From: Hyphomicrobiaceae bacterium
GTDB lineage: Bacteria; Pseudomonadota; Alphaproteobacteria; Rhizobiales; Hyphomicrobiaceae
Assembly: GCA_022844225.1 (NCBI GenBank)
Contig: JALHMC010000016.1
Coordinates: 1-64,000, forward strand
Length of the DNA: 64,000 nt
Direction: 5' to 3'
Below the pieces are notes generated by a model. That model made no database searches, was not told the origin of the DNA, and saw only the letters and a program-made list of their open reading frames with translations. The translations under genes were made by a program, and so were the position numbers. Positions 16,495-26,064 of the stretch are shown here, in pieces; the stretch's first letter is position 1; every line of letters begins with the position of its first letter.

Positions 16495-19359
16495 GTGCAG
16501 CAGAAGATCACTATTGCGGGCGAGGCCCGATCCCCGCTAGCGGAACCCGATGTGCCGTTGTCGGTGCCGGTCGGTGACGCGGTCAAGACGACGACGTGCT
16601 ACATGTGCGCGTGCCGTTGCGGCATCAAGGTGCACCTGAAGGACGGCCGCGTTCGCTACATTGAGGGCAACCGCGACCACCCGGTCAATCGCGGCGTGAT
16701 CTGCGGCAAGGGTGCCGCCGGCATCATGCAGCACTACGCACCCTCGCGTTTGCGTGCGCCTCTGCTGCGCGTCGGACCGCGCGGGTCGGGCGAGTACAAG
16801 GAGATCGGCTGGGAGGAGGCGCTCGGCATTGCAACGGGCTGGCTCTCGCGTATCCGCGCCACCGACCCGAAAAAGCTCGCGTTCTTCACCGGCCGCGACC
16901 AATCACAGTCGCTGACCGGCTGGTGGGCGATGCAGTTCGGGACTCCGAACTTCGCCGCGCACGGTGGCTTCTGCTCGGTCAACATGGCGGCGGCGGGCCT
17001 CTATTCGTTCGGCGGATCGTTCTGGGAGTTCGGCGAGCCCGATTGGGAGCACGCCAAGTATTTCATTATGTTCGGAGTGGCCGAGGACCACGCCTCGAAC
17101 CCGATTAAGATCGGGCTCGGCAAGCTCAAGGCGCGTGGCGCCAAGGTGGTGGTGGTCAACCCGGTGCGCACGGGCTACGGCGCCATCGCCGACGAGTGGG
17201 TGGGCATCCGCCCTGGCACAGATGGTCTTTTGGTCGGCGCCCTCATCCACGAGTTGCTGACCGCCCAGAAGATCGATCTCGACTATCTCGTGCGCTACAC
17301 GAACGCCGCGGCGCTCGTGATCGATAGCCCCGGCAGCGCCGATCATGGGCTTCTGGCTCGCGGCGAGAAGGGCGAAGTGCTGATCAAGGATCGTCGCACG
17401 GGAGCCTTCGTCGGGATTGATGCGCCGGATCTCTCGCCCGTGTTGCAGGGCGAGGTGATACTAGCCGATGGCCGCAAGGCTCGCCCCGCGTTCGAGCTGC
17501 TGGTGCGCCGGTTCATGGCCCCCGAGCATGCGCCCGAGGCCGCAGCCGAGCGAACCGGTATTGCGGCCGACCAGATTCGGCGCATCGCGGCAGAGCTCGC
17601 CCGTGCGGCTTTCGATCAACCAGTGGTGCTCGATCAGCCCTGGACCGACTGGCACGGCAAGCGGCACGACAAGCTCGTCGGCCGTCCGGTGGCGTTCCAC
17701 GCCATGCGTGGTATCTCGGCTCACGCCAACGGTTTCCAGACCTGCCGGATGCTGCACATCCTGCAGATGTTGCTCGGCGCTATCGAGACGCCGGGCTCCT
17801 TCCGCGTCAAGCCGCCCTATCCGAAGTCGATTCCGCCCCGCATCAAGCCGCGCGGCAAGGCCGCAGATGTAAAGCCAGGGACACCGCTTCCCGGTCCTCA
17901 GCTGGGGTTCGTCACCGGCCCGGACGACCTGCTCGTCGAGCCGGATGGCACACCCAGCCGGATCGACAAGGCGTTTTCATGGGATGCGCCGATCGCCGCG
18001 CATGGCCTGATGCACATGGTCATCACCAATGCAGCAAAGGGCGATCCCTACCCCGTCGACACGCTGTTCATGTACATGGCGAACATGAGCTGGAACTCGT
18101 CGATGAACGTGCCGGCAGTGATCGAGCATCTGACGGCCAAGGACGAGGCGACCGGCGAGTACAAGATCCCGCGCATCATCTATTCCGACGCCTACTTCTC
18201 GGAGATGGTGCCCTACGCCGACCTGATCCTGCCCGACACCACCTACCTCGAGCGCTGGGACTGCATTTCGCTGCTCGACCGTCCGATCTCCGACGCCGAT
18301 GGCCCCGCCGATGCGATCCGCCATCCGGTGGTCCAGCCCGATCGCGACGTGCGCGGCTTCCAGGACGTGCTCATCGATCTCGGCTGGCGCGTCGGGCTAC
18401 AAGCCTTCACCAAGCCCGATGGCAGCCGCAAGTTCCCCGGTGGCTATCCGGACTACATCGTCAATCACGAGCGGGGCCCGGGCGTGGGGCCGCTCGCCGG
18501 TTGGCGCGGCAAGGACGGTGAGGCTTTCGGCAAGGGCGAGCCGAACCCGAAGCAGCTCGAGCGCTACATCGCCAACGGTGGCTTCCATCATCACGAATTG
18601 GCGCCCGACCAACGCTACATGAAGTTCGCCAATCGCTCGTACATGGAATGGGCGCACGCGAAGGGTTTCCTCGAAAGCACCGACCGGCTGGTGATGCAAC
18701 TCTACTGCGAGCCGCTTCAGCGCTTCCGGTTGGCGGCTGAGGGCCACAGCGCGGTGACGCCTCCCGAAACGCACCGCGACCGCATCAAGACCTACTTCGA
18801 TCCACTCCCCTTCTGGTATGAGCCCTTCGAGGAGAAGGCCATCGACCTCAATCAATTTCCAATGCACGCGATCACTCAACGTCCGATGCACATGTACCAC
18901 TCGTGGGGTTCGCAGAACGCTTGGCTGCGGCAGATCACGGCGGCCAACCGGCTCTATGTGTCTCGCGGCAAGGCCGCCGAGCTCAAGATTGCCGACGACG
19001 ACTGGGTTTGGATCACCAGCCATCAGGGGCGCGTCAAGGCGCAGGTCAAGCTGATGGAAGGCGTCAATGCCGAGACCGTGTGGACCTGGAACGCGATCGG
19101 CAAGCGGTCGGGAACATGGGGGCTCGACAAGGAGGCCCCAGAGGCGACGCGCGGCTTTCTTCTTAACCACCTGATCGGCGAGCTGTTGCCCGAGCGGGAG
19201 GGCGGCTACCGGTTCTCGAACGCCGATCCCATCACGGGTCAGGCCGCTTGGTACGACCTCCGCGTCCGCATCGAGAAGGCCGAAGCCGAGCCCGCCGGAA
19301 CCAGCCCCCGCTTCGAGCCACTGACACCACCGAAAGGCGTCGGGAGGGGCGGCCGATGA
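16495..19359 (+). CDS. soeA: Sulfite dehydrogenase (quinone) catalytic subunit SoeA, molybdopterin oxidoreductase
   Basis: A 954-residue DMSO-reductase-family enzyme with bis-MGD cofactor, predicted to oxidise sulfite to sulfate at the cytoplasmic membrane. With a GTG start at 16495 the N-terminal 4Fe-4S ligands are Cys35, Cys38, Cys42 and Cys70 (TTCYMCACRCG ... GVICGKG). The stretch FFTGRDQSQSLTGWWAMQFG and the FWEFGEPDW segment recall described SoeA proteins. No Tat leader is visible, consistent with cytoplasmic SoeA. GAGAG lies eight bases before the GTG; the open frame further upstream (to 16150) runs antisense through soxA and is rejected. It overlaps soeB by ATGA. Confidence 0.88.
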   Translation: MQQKITIAGEARSPLAEPDVPLSVPVGDAVKTTTCYMCACRCGIKVHLKDGRVRYIEGNRDHPVNRGVICGKGAAGIMQHYAPSRLRAPLLRVGPRGSGEYKEIGWEEALGIATGWLSRIRATDPKKLAFFTGRDQSQSLTGWWAMQFGTPNFAAHGGFCSVNMAAAGLYSFGGSFWEFGEPDWEHAKYFIMFGVAEDHASNPIKIGLGKLKARGAKVVVVNPVRTGYGAIADEWVGIRPGTDGLLVGALIHELLTAQKIDLDYLVRYTNAAALVIDSPGSADHGLLARGEKGEVLIKDRRTGAFVGIDAPDLSPVLQGEVILADGRKARPAFELLVRRFMAPEHAPEAAAERTGIAADQIRRIAAELARAAFDQPVVLDQPWTDWHGKRHDKLVGRPVAFHAMRGISAHANGFQTCRMLHILQMLLGAIETPGSFRVKPPYPKSIPPRIKPRGKAADVKPGTPLPGPQLGFVTGPDDLLVEPDGTPSRIDKAFSWDAPIAAHGLMHMVITNAAKGDPYPVDTLFMYMANMSWNSSMNVPAVIEHLTAKDEATGEYKIPRIIYSDAYFSEMVPYADLILPDTTYLERWDCISLLDRPISDADGPADAIRHPVVQPDRDVRGFQDVLIDLGWRVGLQAFTKPDGSRKFPGGYPDYIVNHERGPGVGPLAGWRGKDGEAFGKGEPNPKQLERYIANGGFHHHELAPDQRYMKFANRSYMEWAHAKGFLESTDRLVMQLYCEPLQRFRLAAEGHSAVTPPETHRDRIKTYFDPLPFWYEPFEEKAIDLNQFPMHAITQRPMHMYHSWGSQNAWLRQITAANRLYVSRGKAAELKIADDDWVWITSHQGRVKAQVKLMEGVNAETVWTWNAIGKRSGTWGLDKEAPEATRGFLLNHLIGELLPEREGGYRFSNADPITGQAAWYDLRVRIEKAEAEPAGTSPRFEPLTPPKGVGRGGR

Positions 19360-20105
19360 CTGCTCTCCCTCTCGCCACCGAGAAAAAGCTCGGCCTCGTC
19401 ATCGACCTCGACACCTGCGTCGGTTGTCAGGCCTGTGTCACGAGCTGCAAGGAATGGAACAACGGCGGCTACTCGGCGCCGCTCTCCGACGAGCAGCCTT
19501 ATGGTGCCGATCCACACGGTGCCTGGCTCAACCGCGTGCACAGCTACGAGGCCGGCGAAGGGGCCAAGGGCCGCACCGTCCATTTCCCACGGTCGTGCCT
19601 GCACTGCGAGACGCCGGCCTGCGTCACGGTCTGCCCGACCGGCGCCTCCTATAAGAGAGGCGAGGACGGCATCGTGCTCGTCAATCCCGACACCTGCATC
19701 GGCTGCAAGCTCTGCTCGTGGGCCTGCCCTTACGGTGCGCGCGAGTACGACTACACTGACGGCATCATGAAGAAGTGCACGCTCTGCGTCGACCGGATCT
19801 ACAACGAGACGCTCAGCCCAGAGGATCGCCAGCCGGCTTGCGTCAAAGCCTGTCCGACCGGCGCCCGCCACTTTGGCGATCTCGGTGACAAGGAGAGCGC
19901 CGTCTCGAAGCTGGTCGCGATGCGCGGTGGCTACGATCTGTTGCCCGAGATGGGTTACAAGCCGACCAACAAATACTTGCCGCCACGGCCACGGAAAGCG
20001 GACGCGCTAGTCGGGGGGACCACACCAGCCGAAACGATCCCGGCGACCGATGGCTCACCTGCCGAGCGCCTTTTCGCCTGGGTGGATCGAGTCCTGTCGG
20101 CGTAA
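19356..20105 (+). CDS. soeB: Sulfite dehydrogenase iron-sulfur subunit SoeB
   Basis: A 249-residue ferredoxin-type electron-transfer subunit with four Cys clusters: CVGCQACVTSC (from Cys21), CLHCETPACVTVCP, CIGCKLCSWACP and CTLCVDRI plus CVKACP. It passes electrons from SoeA to the membrane subunit. The ATG overlaps the soeA stop, fixing the start. The tail after about residue 205 is less conserved and Pro-rich. It belongs to the DmsB/PsrB family; sulfite specificity is inferred from the SoeA partner and sox neighbours. Confidence 0.9.
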   Translation: MTALPLATEKKLGLVIDLDTCVGCQACVTSCKEWNNGGYSAPLSDEQPYGADPHGAWLNRVHSYEAGEGAKGRTVHFPRSCLHCETPACVTVCPTGASYKRGEDGIVLVNPDTCIGCKLCSWACPYGAREYDYTDGIMKKCTLCVDRIYNETLSPEDRQPACVKACPTGARHFGDLGDKESAVSKLVAMRGGYDLLPEMGYKPTNKYLPPRPRKADALVGGTTPAETIPATDGSPAERLFAWVDRVLSA

Positions 20106-20121
20106 GCATGGAAACCCTGCG

Positions 20122-21072
20122 ATGAACCCCGCTTACTCCGTCATTCTCTTCACGACCGCATCTGGAGCCGGTTATGGGCTGCTCGTGTGGCTGGCGTTCT
20201 CCGTCGTCCTGGGCGGGACTCTGCCGACCGGAAACCTCGCCGCGACAGCTCTCGTGCTGGCCTTGGCGCTCGTGACGACCGGGCTTCTGGCGTCGACCCT
20301 TCATCTGGGTCGCCCGGAGCGAGCCTGGAGAGCCCTCACTCAGTGGCAGACGTCGTGGCTTTCGCGTGAGGGCGTTCTGGCGCTCGCGACATATGTCCCC
20401 GCCGGTCTCTGGCTGCTGGTCCAATGGCTTTGGCCGGCCGCCTGGTGGATCCTGCCCGCCCTTCTGGCTCTTTTGGCGGCTGCGGGAGCTGTGGCGACCG
20501 TTTGGGCGACCGGGATGATCTATCAGTCGCTACCGACCATTCGCGCCTGGTCCGAGCCTCTGGTGGCGCCCGTCTATCTGCTGCTGTCGCTGGCCACGGG
20601 GGCGGTTCTGCTGGCGCTTCTGCAGGCAGGCTTCGCGACGTCTTGGCACGTGATGGCAATCCTGGCGGCCGTCCTGCTGATCGCCGCTGGGCTTGCCAAA
20701 TGGCTGTACTGGAGGCGCATCGATGCGGCCCCAAGATCATGGACTGTCGAGAGCGCAACGGGACTAGGATCGATCGGCCGGGTGCGCCCGCTCGAGCCCC
20801 CACACACCCAGCCCAATTTCGTCATGCGTGAGATGGGTTATGCGGTGGCCCGCAAGCATGCAAGCACGCTCCGCATGATGGCGCTCGGCGCCGGTTTCAT
20901 CGCTCCGGCGCTATTGCTGCTTCTAGCGGCCTCGCTGCCACCCGTCCCTGCGACGTTCGCCGCTTTGGCCGCAACGCTCGGTGCCGCCGTCGGCGTTCTT
21001 GCTGAGCGCTGGCTGTTCTTCGCCGAGGCGCAACACGTGGTCACCCTCTACTATGGTGCTGAGCGCGCTTAA
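20122..21072 (+). CDS. soeC: Sulfite dehydrogenase membrane anchor SoeC (DmsC-like)
   Basis: A 316-residue polytopic protein with about eight hydrophobic helices, of the DmsC anchor family that binds quinone. Family features are the N-terminal PAYSVILFTTASGAGYGLL, the SSTLHLGRPERAWRAL-like segment (here ASTLHLGRPERAW), the WLSREGV loop and YQSLPTIRAW. It follows soeB by 16 bp with an ATG at 20122. It passes electrons into the quinone pool. The C-terminus ends EAQHVVTLYYG. Confidence 0.88.
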   Translation: MNPAYSVILFTTASGAGYGLLVWLAFSVVLGGTLPTGNLAATALVLALALVTTGLLASTLHLGRPERAWRALTQWQTSWLSREGVLALATYVPAGLWLLVQWLWPAAWWILPALLALLAAAGAVATVWATGMIYQSLPTIRAWSEPLVAPVYLLLSLATGAVLLALLQAGFATSWHVMAILAAVLLIAAGLAKWLYWRRIDAAPRSWTVESATGLGSIGRVRPLEPPHTQPNFVMREMGYAVARKHASTLRMMALGAGFIAPALLLLLAASLPPVPATFAALAATLGAAVGVLAERWLFFAEAQHVVTLYYGAERA

Positions 21073-21553
21073 GCAACGTGAGCGGACGTACGGGGGACAC
21101 TGCGCAACCCCGCATGCGCGCCGCGCGGCCGAGGCCGCAACGGATGCATCCCCCGCCTTTCGAGGCTTAGTGGCTGGGCGCGGAGGGTGCAAATTATGAT
21201 CCGTATTCAGCCATGTTCCGACGCTGATTGTTGTATTATTGTGACGCGGTAACGAGTTGCCGGATCGGAGGGGCTAGGCGATCCGAGCCCCTCATCCCTT
21301 CGTGGCCCCGCTGCCCGAATGTGGCCCAGCCATGGCTGCATCCGGGCTGATGCGCGATCCCCGTCATGCCCCGGCCGTACTGGTGCCCAGGTCGCGCGCT
21401 AACGATGAACTCCCGCAGAGACGTAGGGGTCGACCGACCCGCGTCGCTGCTCGGCGGGGTCAGTGCGGGTACGTGCGTCCGAGGCGTTGTCCTCAGTGCC
21501 AGCCCGAGTGTCTCCCGACCGATCGGCTTCAGATGCGGTGAGGGATGGGCGCC
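21073..21553. other. Intergenic region of about 480 bp without a supported gene
   Basis: No frame here looks coding. The only feature I see is a locally AT-rich patch at about 21190-21240, a candidate promoter zone for the following gene. I find no repeats or convincing hairpins. Confidence 0.5.
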
Positions 21554-24109
21554 ATGACGTCGAGCCACGGATCTGAGCGGACGCGCGGTGGGGCAGGGGG
21601 CGTCGGTCTGAGCTGGGATCAGTCGGCCGAAGATCCGCAGCCGACCCGCCAGCGCGACTGGAAGCGCTTGCTGTTGCTCATTGGATTGGGCGGCTTGTCG
21701 TGGGTCGCGACGTTCGTGGGCATGCTCGAACTGATCGAGGTCAACGTCGGCGACCTCACGTTGGTCCACAAGGCCATCATCGCCTTCTCGGTCGCCATGT
21801 TGATGGTCATGGTGGTCTGGCTGCTCGATCAGATCTTCTCGGAAATCGGGTGGACAACGCGCCTGCTCTACATCTTCGGCTACGTCTTCCTCACGCTCAT
21901 CTCGGTCGGCTTTGGTTTCGGTTTCTACTGGAAGGTGCTCGAGAGCAAGGGGGAGGCGTCGCGATCCGCGGAGTCGGCCGTGGGACAGGTGCAGAACTCG
22001 CTTCATGCGAGCGTCACGCGCCTCGAGCAACTGCAGTCAACGCTCGACAATCTGACAACGCTGTCCGCCCAGAAGGCCGCGTTGGAGCGCCAGAGCGGCA
22101 CGTCCTGTCCCAACTCCCGCCCCGGCGATGGCCCTCGGCGGCAACTCCGGGACGACGATGCGGGCCGCTTCAAATTCGCTGCGGATTTCGTGCGCAGCCG
22201 CGTCGGTGCGATCAAGGGCGAACTCGGGGGCCTCAACGGAGACCTCTTGAAGGTCACGTCAGCAGATCGTTCCACGATCGATGCCGCGAGCGGCACCCGT
22301 AACGATTACATGCGGGGTCTCAATCGCAAGCTCGACATGACCGTGACCGGGTTCAATGCCTTCCGATCCGATCCGCAGCTGCGGCAGATGCGCGCCGATC
22401 TGGCCGAGCGCGCCGACAGGGTTTCGTTCCCCGACACGCGAGGCGGCACGTTCCAGTGCCCCGACGCGCAGCTGACAACTGCCTTGCGCGGCGTAGTTCG
22501 CGCCATTGACGAGCTGCCGGTTCTCGACAAGCCGAAGATTGCCGCCGTCGAGGGCTCGGAGGCCGTCATAGAGGCGTTCCGGCGCCTTTCAGCGAGCCTG
22601 TTCGGTGCGCTGACTCTGAAGATGCCGCCGAGCGCCGAGGAATTGCGCGAGCTTCAGAAGAGAGCGGTCCAGTCGGTGGAGGCGACGGGCGCGACCCAGG
22701 CCCGCCTCAGCGCCATGGCTGGCGAAGCCGGCCTGTCGAAGCGCGACTACATTCCCCTTGCCGTCGCGCTGTTCGTTGACCTTTGCCTGCTGCTCGTCTC
22801 CATCAAGCGCCCGGTCAGCGGCCTGGACCGTCTTGTGCCGAAGATGCGCGCCGCCGAGCGCGGTCCCGTCATCCAGATCCTGTCCCGATTCAACGAGATC
22901 CATCGCGACAGTGAGATCCGGGAGAATTTCGAGGTCTTCCGTCACGTCGTCTTCGATTATCACGGCGACTACTACGCAGCGGTGCCGCTCAACACGCCCT
23001 ACCGGCCGAACCCTCGTAATCCACGACAGATGCAGAGTTATGGCGTCCCGGAAGCAGAAACCCTGCTGCAGGAGGCGCATCTTCTCGCCAATCTCTTCGC
23101 GAGCTTCGAGAAAGAAAAGATCTTCACCCGCGTCATGAGCCCGCTGCTCACGACGTCGACCATCCAGAAGCGCTTGCATCGCCAAGGCAGCAAGTTCGCG
23201 AATGCGGGGGCGTTCCGGGTCTATCGGTTCAGAGACGGCGCCTGGTCCGACATTATCCTTGGAGCGGTCATGGGCGCCGCGCGCCGCGTCGAAGCCACGC
23301 AGCGTCGCCAGCGGTTCGAGGAGGACATGTTCCGCCAGAACGGGCCCGATCTTCCGGTCTCGCCTTATCGCCGCACCGCCGAGGCCGCCGATGCCTCACG
23401 GTACGACAGGCCTGCCGGACGCCCCAGCGGTGGTCGCACCTCTGAAGGCGCAGGCTACCCCAATCTCGATCCCGAGGGTCGGGCGCCATTTCAGCCTCGC
23501 GTGGGCGCAGCAAGCGGCGATGGGCCGTCTCCGAACCGCCGTCCGGCGAACAGCAATACCTCGCCCTTCGCCAAGCTCTCTTCGGGCCGCCCAATCGGCT
23601 CGGACGATGGCCTCGAGACGCAGGGCTATGAAGCGGCACCGCCGGAGAACGTGATCCTCCATCCCGCCATCGCCCGCCCAGGCCCGACATCACCGAACGC
23701 ACCACGGCAGATGGATCCCTCCTACATCGAGCAGCCGCTCGCGCCGGTCTCAGGGGCACTTGCACGGTCACAAACGGGAGGTGCGATGCCCCAAACCATC
23801 GAATCCGCGCACTGGGCCGAACCTTCGTCGCCGACTCCCCGCATTTCCGAGCCCACCGTCATCATCGCAGCGACGCGGGAAAGCGTCACCTACACCCTGC
23901 CGGTCAGCGAGGCCCGGATCCCGGCTTCCCTGCTGGCGCGCGCCCCGTCGACCGACGCCCTGCACCCGGGACGTGACCTCATCGAACTGGAAAAGGCATT
24001 ATCGGCCGTCGCCTACGGCGCATCGGGAGACCCCAATATCTCCGTGGAACGGCAGGACGATCCTACCGCGATTGCGCTGCGCTTCGGGCCTGCCACGCGC
24101 GAAGCCTGA
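21554..24109 (+). CDS. Large membrane protein of unknown function
   Basis: 851 residues. I do not recognise the family. Hydrophobic segments, numbered from an alternative ATG at 21545, lie at about 41-60, 78-95 and 105-127. A long Gln/Ala/Arg-rich, probably coiled-coil extracytoplasmic region follows (about 135-400), then a fourth membrane span at about 403-420 and a cytoplasmic region to 600 (PVIQILSRFNEIHRDSEIRENFEVF). A Pro/Gly/Arg-rich disordered stretch occupies about 610-760, and the end is a small folded tail. ATG 21554 has GAGGGA eight bases upstream. The topology recalls DUF4407-like proteins but I cannot confirm that. Confidence 0.75.
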   Translation: MTSSHGSERTRGGAGGVGLSWDQSAEDPQPTRQRDWKRLLLLIGLGGLSWVATFVGMLELIEVNVGDLTLVHKAIIAFSVAMLMVMVVWLLDQIFSEIGWTTRLLYIFGYVFLTLISVGFGFGFYWKVLESKGEASRSAESAVGQVQNSLHASVTRLEQLQSTLDNLTTLSAQKAALERQSGTSCPNSRPGDGPRRQLRDDDAGRFKFAADFVRSRVGAIKGELGGLNGDLLKVTSADRSTIDAASGTRNDYMRGLNRKLDMTVTGFNAFRSDPQLRQMRADLAERADRVSFPDTRGGTFQCPDAQLTTALRGVVRAIDELPVLDKPKIAAVEGSEAVIEAFRRLSASLFGALTLKMPPSAEELRELQKRAVQSVEATGATQARLSAMAGEAGLSKRDYIPLAVALFVDLCLLLVSIKRPVSGLDRLVPKMRAAERGPVIQILSRFNEIHRDSEIRENFEVFRHVVFDYHGDYYAAVPLNTPYRPNPRNPRQMQSYGVPEAETLLQEAHLLANLFASFEKEKIFTRVMSPLLTTSTIQKRLHRQGSKFANAGAFRVYRFRDGAWSDIILGAVMGAARRVEATQRRQRFEEDMFRQNGPDLPVSPYRRTAEAADASRYDRPAGRPSGGRTSEGAGYPNLDPEGRAPFQPRVGAASGDGPSPNRRPANSNTSPFAKLSSGRPIGSDDGLETQGYEAAPPENVILHPAIARPGPTSPNAPRQMDPSYIEQPLAPVSGALARSQTGGAMPQTIESAHWAEPSSPTPRISEPTVIIAATRESVTYTLPVSEARIPASLLARAPSTDALHPGRDLIELEKALSAVAYGASGDPNISVERQDDPTAIALRFGPATREA

Positions 24110-24266
24110 GGGTCATGCCGCTATCCTGAAATACAACTCGTACCGTCACGCCTCGACTGTTCCGGATCGGCCCGGACTTAAGCACTAAATTAACGCGTCT
24201 GCCGCCAAATGCTGGAGGCAACAATGAGAGTGCGGAGAGCCGATCCGCACCACGAGGGACCACCAC

Positions 24267-24926
24267 ATGCGCGCCAAATCCCCTCCCTTCAAACCATTCG
24301 AGACGCAAGAGGAGCGCGAGAGTTCGATCAAAGCCTTCATTACAGAGGCCCTTGATGAGACCTTGCACGGTCGGGTTGATGCAATTGCGCTGCTGGCCCG
24401 CTCGCCATCGAGCCCGGTCGTCGCCGCACTGCTGGCCTTGTCGGACGAGTTGGCCAAGCGGCGCATCGGCGCGGCGATCGTCCTTGCCGGTGGTGCGACC
24501 GCGGCCGAGGACGAGACCTGGAGCCTTTCTTTCAGTGCCAAATTCGTCCACGAAATCCGGTTGACGACCAACCCGCGCGTACTCGATGGGCACGAAGAAC
24601 TCATCGTCGGAGACCGGTCGGTCTGGTATGGCGACTGCATGCGACGCGACCCCACCAAACGGGACGCGTTTGCTTCGTTCCTGCCCAATGACGCGAAAGC
24701 CGCACGCGTGGCTCGCTTGGCCTTTGGCAGCTTGTGGCAACGCGGGCAGTCGATCTATCGCAACGCCGCACTCGCTGCGGTTGTCGTGACCGCATCCGAT
24801 GCGCTGGGTACACAAACACTCGCCGCAGTACCCGCTACGCCCCGCGAGGCCCTGCAGCACCTCGGCAGCAATGGATCCTCGATCGCCGACACGCTGGCCG
24901 CGTGGCAACCGTCGACGCGCCACTGA
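24267..24926 (+). CDS. Protein of unknown function, possibly a partner of the upstream membrane protein
   Basis: A 219-residue soluble-looking protein with no signal peptide. N-terminal helix-rich segment (ERESSIKAFITEALDETLHGRVDAIALLAR), a hydrophobic AAIVLAGG strand and a segment LIVGDRSVWYGDCMRRDPTKRDAF loosely like the substrate loop of a phospholipase-D-like fold; no HKD motif is present. I do not assign a function. It follows the membrane protein on the same strand after 157 bp and is closed by a strong terminator, so the two may form one unit. Confidence 0.65.
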   Translation: MRAKSPPFKPFETQEERESSIKAFITEALDETLHGRVDAIALLARSPSSPVVAALLALSDELAKRRIGAAIVLAGGATAAEDETWSLSFSAKFVHEIRLTTNPRVLDGHEELIVGDRSVWYGDCMRRDPTKRDAFASFLPNDAKAARVARLAFGSLWQRGQSIYRNAALAAVVVTASDALGTQTLAAVPATPREALQHLGSNGSSIADTLAAWQPSTRH

Positions 24927-24949
24927 GCTTGCATGTCGTGAACAGTCGG

Positions 24950-24983
24950 CGGCGGCGAGCCCGGCTCGCCGCCGTTTCGTTGT
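24950..24983 (+). terminator. Rho-independent terminator with 11-bp stem
   Basis: CGGCGGCGAGC and GCTCGCCGCCG pair perfectly around a CCG loop, followed by TTTCGTTGT. It lies 24 bp after the rightward gene and also just beyond the stop of the leftward flavin enzyme gene, so it may stop both. Confidence 0.8.
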
Positions 24984-24986
24984 GCC

Positions 24987-25895
24987 TCAAGAGAACGCGG
25001 CGATGATTTCCTCGATCGCTTTCATCTGATTGCCCGCCGCGGACGACGGTACGATGATGGGCGTGCGTATTCCGGCGGCTTTCCACGCTGCGACACCGTC
25101 GAGGACTTTCGACTTCGGCCCGAACAGCGTCGTGTCCTCGAGCCATCGGTCGGAGAAGCACTTCGGGACGTCCTCCCGGCGACCTTCGGCGATAGCCGTC
25201 TCGATCGCCTCCATTTCCTCGACGTAGCCGGCCTCTTTCCAGTAGTTCCGGTAATTGGGCAGGAGACCGTAGGACGTCAGCGTCTTGCGATTGACGGCTT
25301 TGGCCGCCTCGATGTCGTCGGAGATGCACGTCGGAATCATATTGGCGATGGAGAACGCTGGATCGTTGCGTTTGGCATCTGGCAACGCCGCGAGGCTCAC
25401 CTTCATGTGGGAGCGCGCACCATTGGCGAAAACGATGCCGTCACCGATCTCGCCTGCGAGTTGAACCATCTTCGTGCGCAGCGCGGCCAGCACCACCGGC
25501 GGCAATGGGCCTAGACCCTCGCTGGCGCGAAACCGCTCAACGAAGCTCCGCATATCGGACAGAGGTTTACCCGGCGTCACGCCCATCCGGATGTGGTGCG
25601 GCGCATGGCTGACGCCGACACCGAGGCGAAACCGCCCACCGGACACCTCGTGGATGAAAGCCGCGCTCTGGGCAAAGTCGCCGACGGTCCGCGAATAGAT
25701 GGGTGCGATCGACGTCGCGAAGTGGATGTTTTTCGTCGTCAGAGCCAAGGCTTCGCAGAGCGCCATGTTCGAGAACATTGATGGCGACCAGATGCTTGTG
25801 AAGCCCGCGGCCTCGATACGCTGGGCTGCCTCGATCGTTGCCCTCCGCCGCCCCGGCACGGCAACGAGACTGATGGCGGGCATGTCTTTTGGCAT
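24987..25895 (-). CDS. LLM-class flavin-dependent oxidoreductase (short luciferase-like)
   Basis: A 302-residue bacterial-luciferase-like TIM barrel. Family marks are AAGFTSIWSPSMF, a KNIHFATSIAPIYSRT strand, SGGRFRLGVGVSHAPHH and the RSFVERFRA helix. Length and motifs fit the F420/FMN-dependent reductase branch rather than the two-component monooxygenases. AGGAG seven bases upstream supports the ATG. It faces the cupin-like gene divergently. The substrate is unknown; the neighbours suggest xenobiotic or terpenoid catabolism. Confidence 0.85.
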   Translation of the reverse strand: MPKDMPAISLVAVPGRRRATIEAAQRIEAAGFTSIWSPSMFSNMALCEALALTTKNIHFATSIAPIYSRTVGDFAQSAAFIHEVSGGRFRLGVGVSHAPHHIRMGVTPGKPLSDMRSFVERFRASEGLGPLPPVVLAALRTKMVQLAGEIGDGIVFANGARSHMKVSLAALPDAKRNDPAFSIANMIPTCISDDIEAAKAVNRKTLTSYGLLPNYRNYWKEAGYVEEMEAIETAIAEGRREDVPKCFSDRWLEDTTLFGPKSKVLDGVAAWKAAGIRTPIIVPSSAAGNQMKAIEEIIAAFS

Positions 25896-26064
25896 GGGCG
25901 GGCTCCTGGGATGCGAAGGCGCGTTGGCTGGTTATCGATTAGAGCCACCGTTAACGGGCAAGGCAAGTCCGCCTCGTGCTCTGGTGAAGCGCCAAGCTCG
26001 AGGGCATTCTCGAGCCATGATCGAAACACGTTGGGAGACGGAGCCAACTTCGGCCGGAGGCCTT

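Noticed and set aside
21236-22030. 264-codon minus-strand frame over the soeC downstream gap
   Set aside because: Mostly antisense to the membrane protein gene, His/Asp/Arg-rich; no ribosome site or motif.
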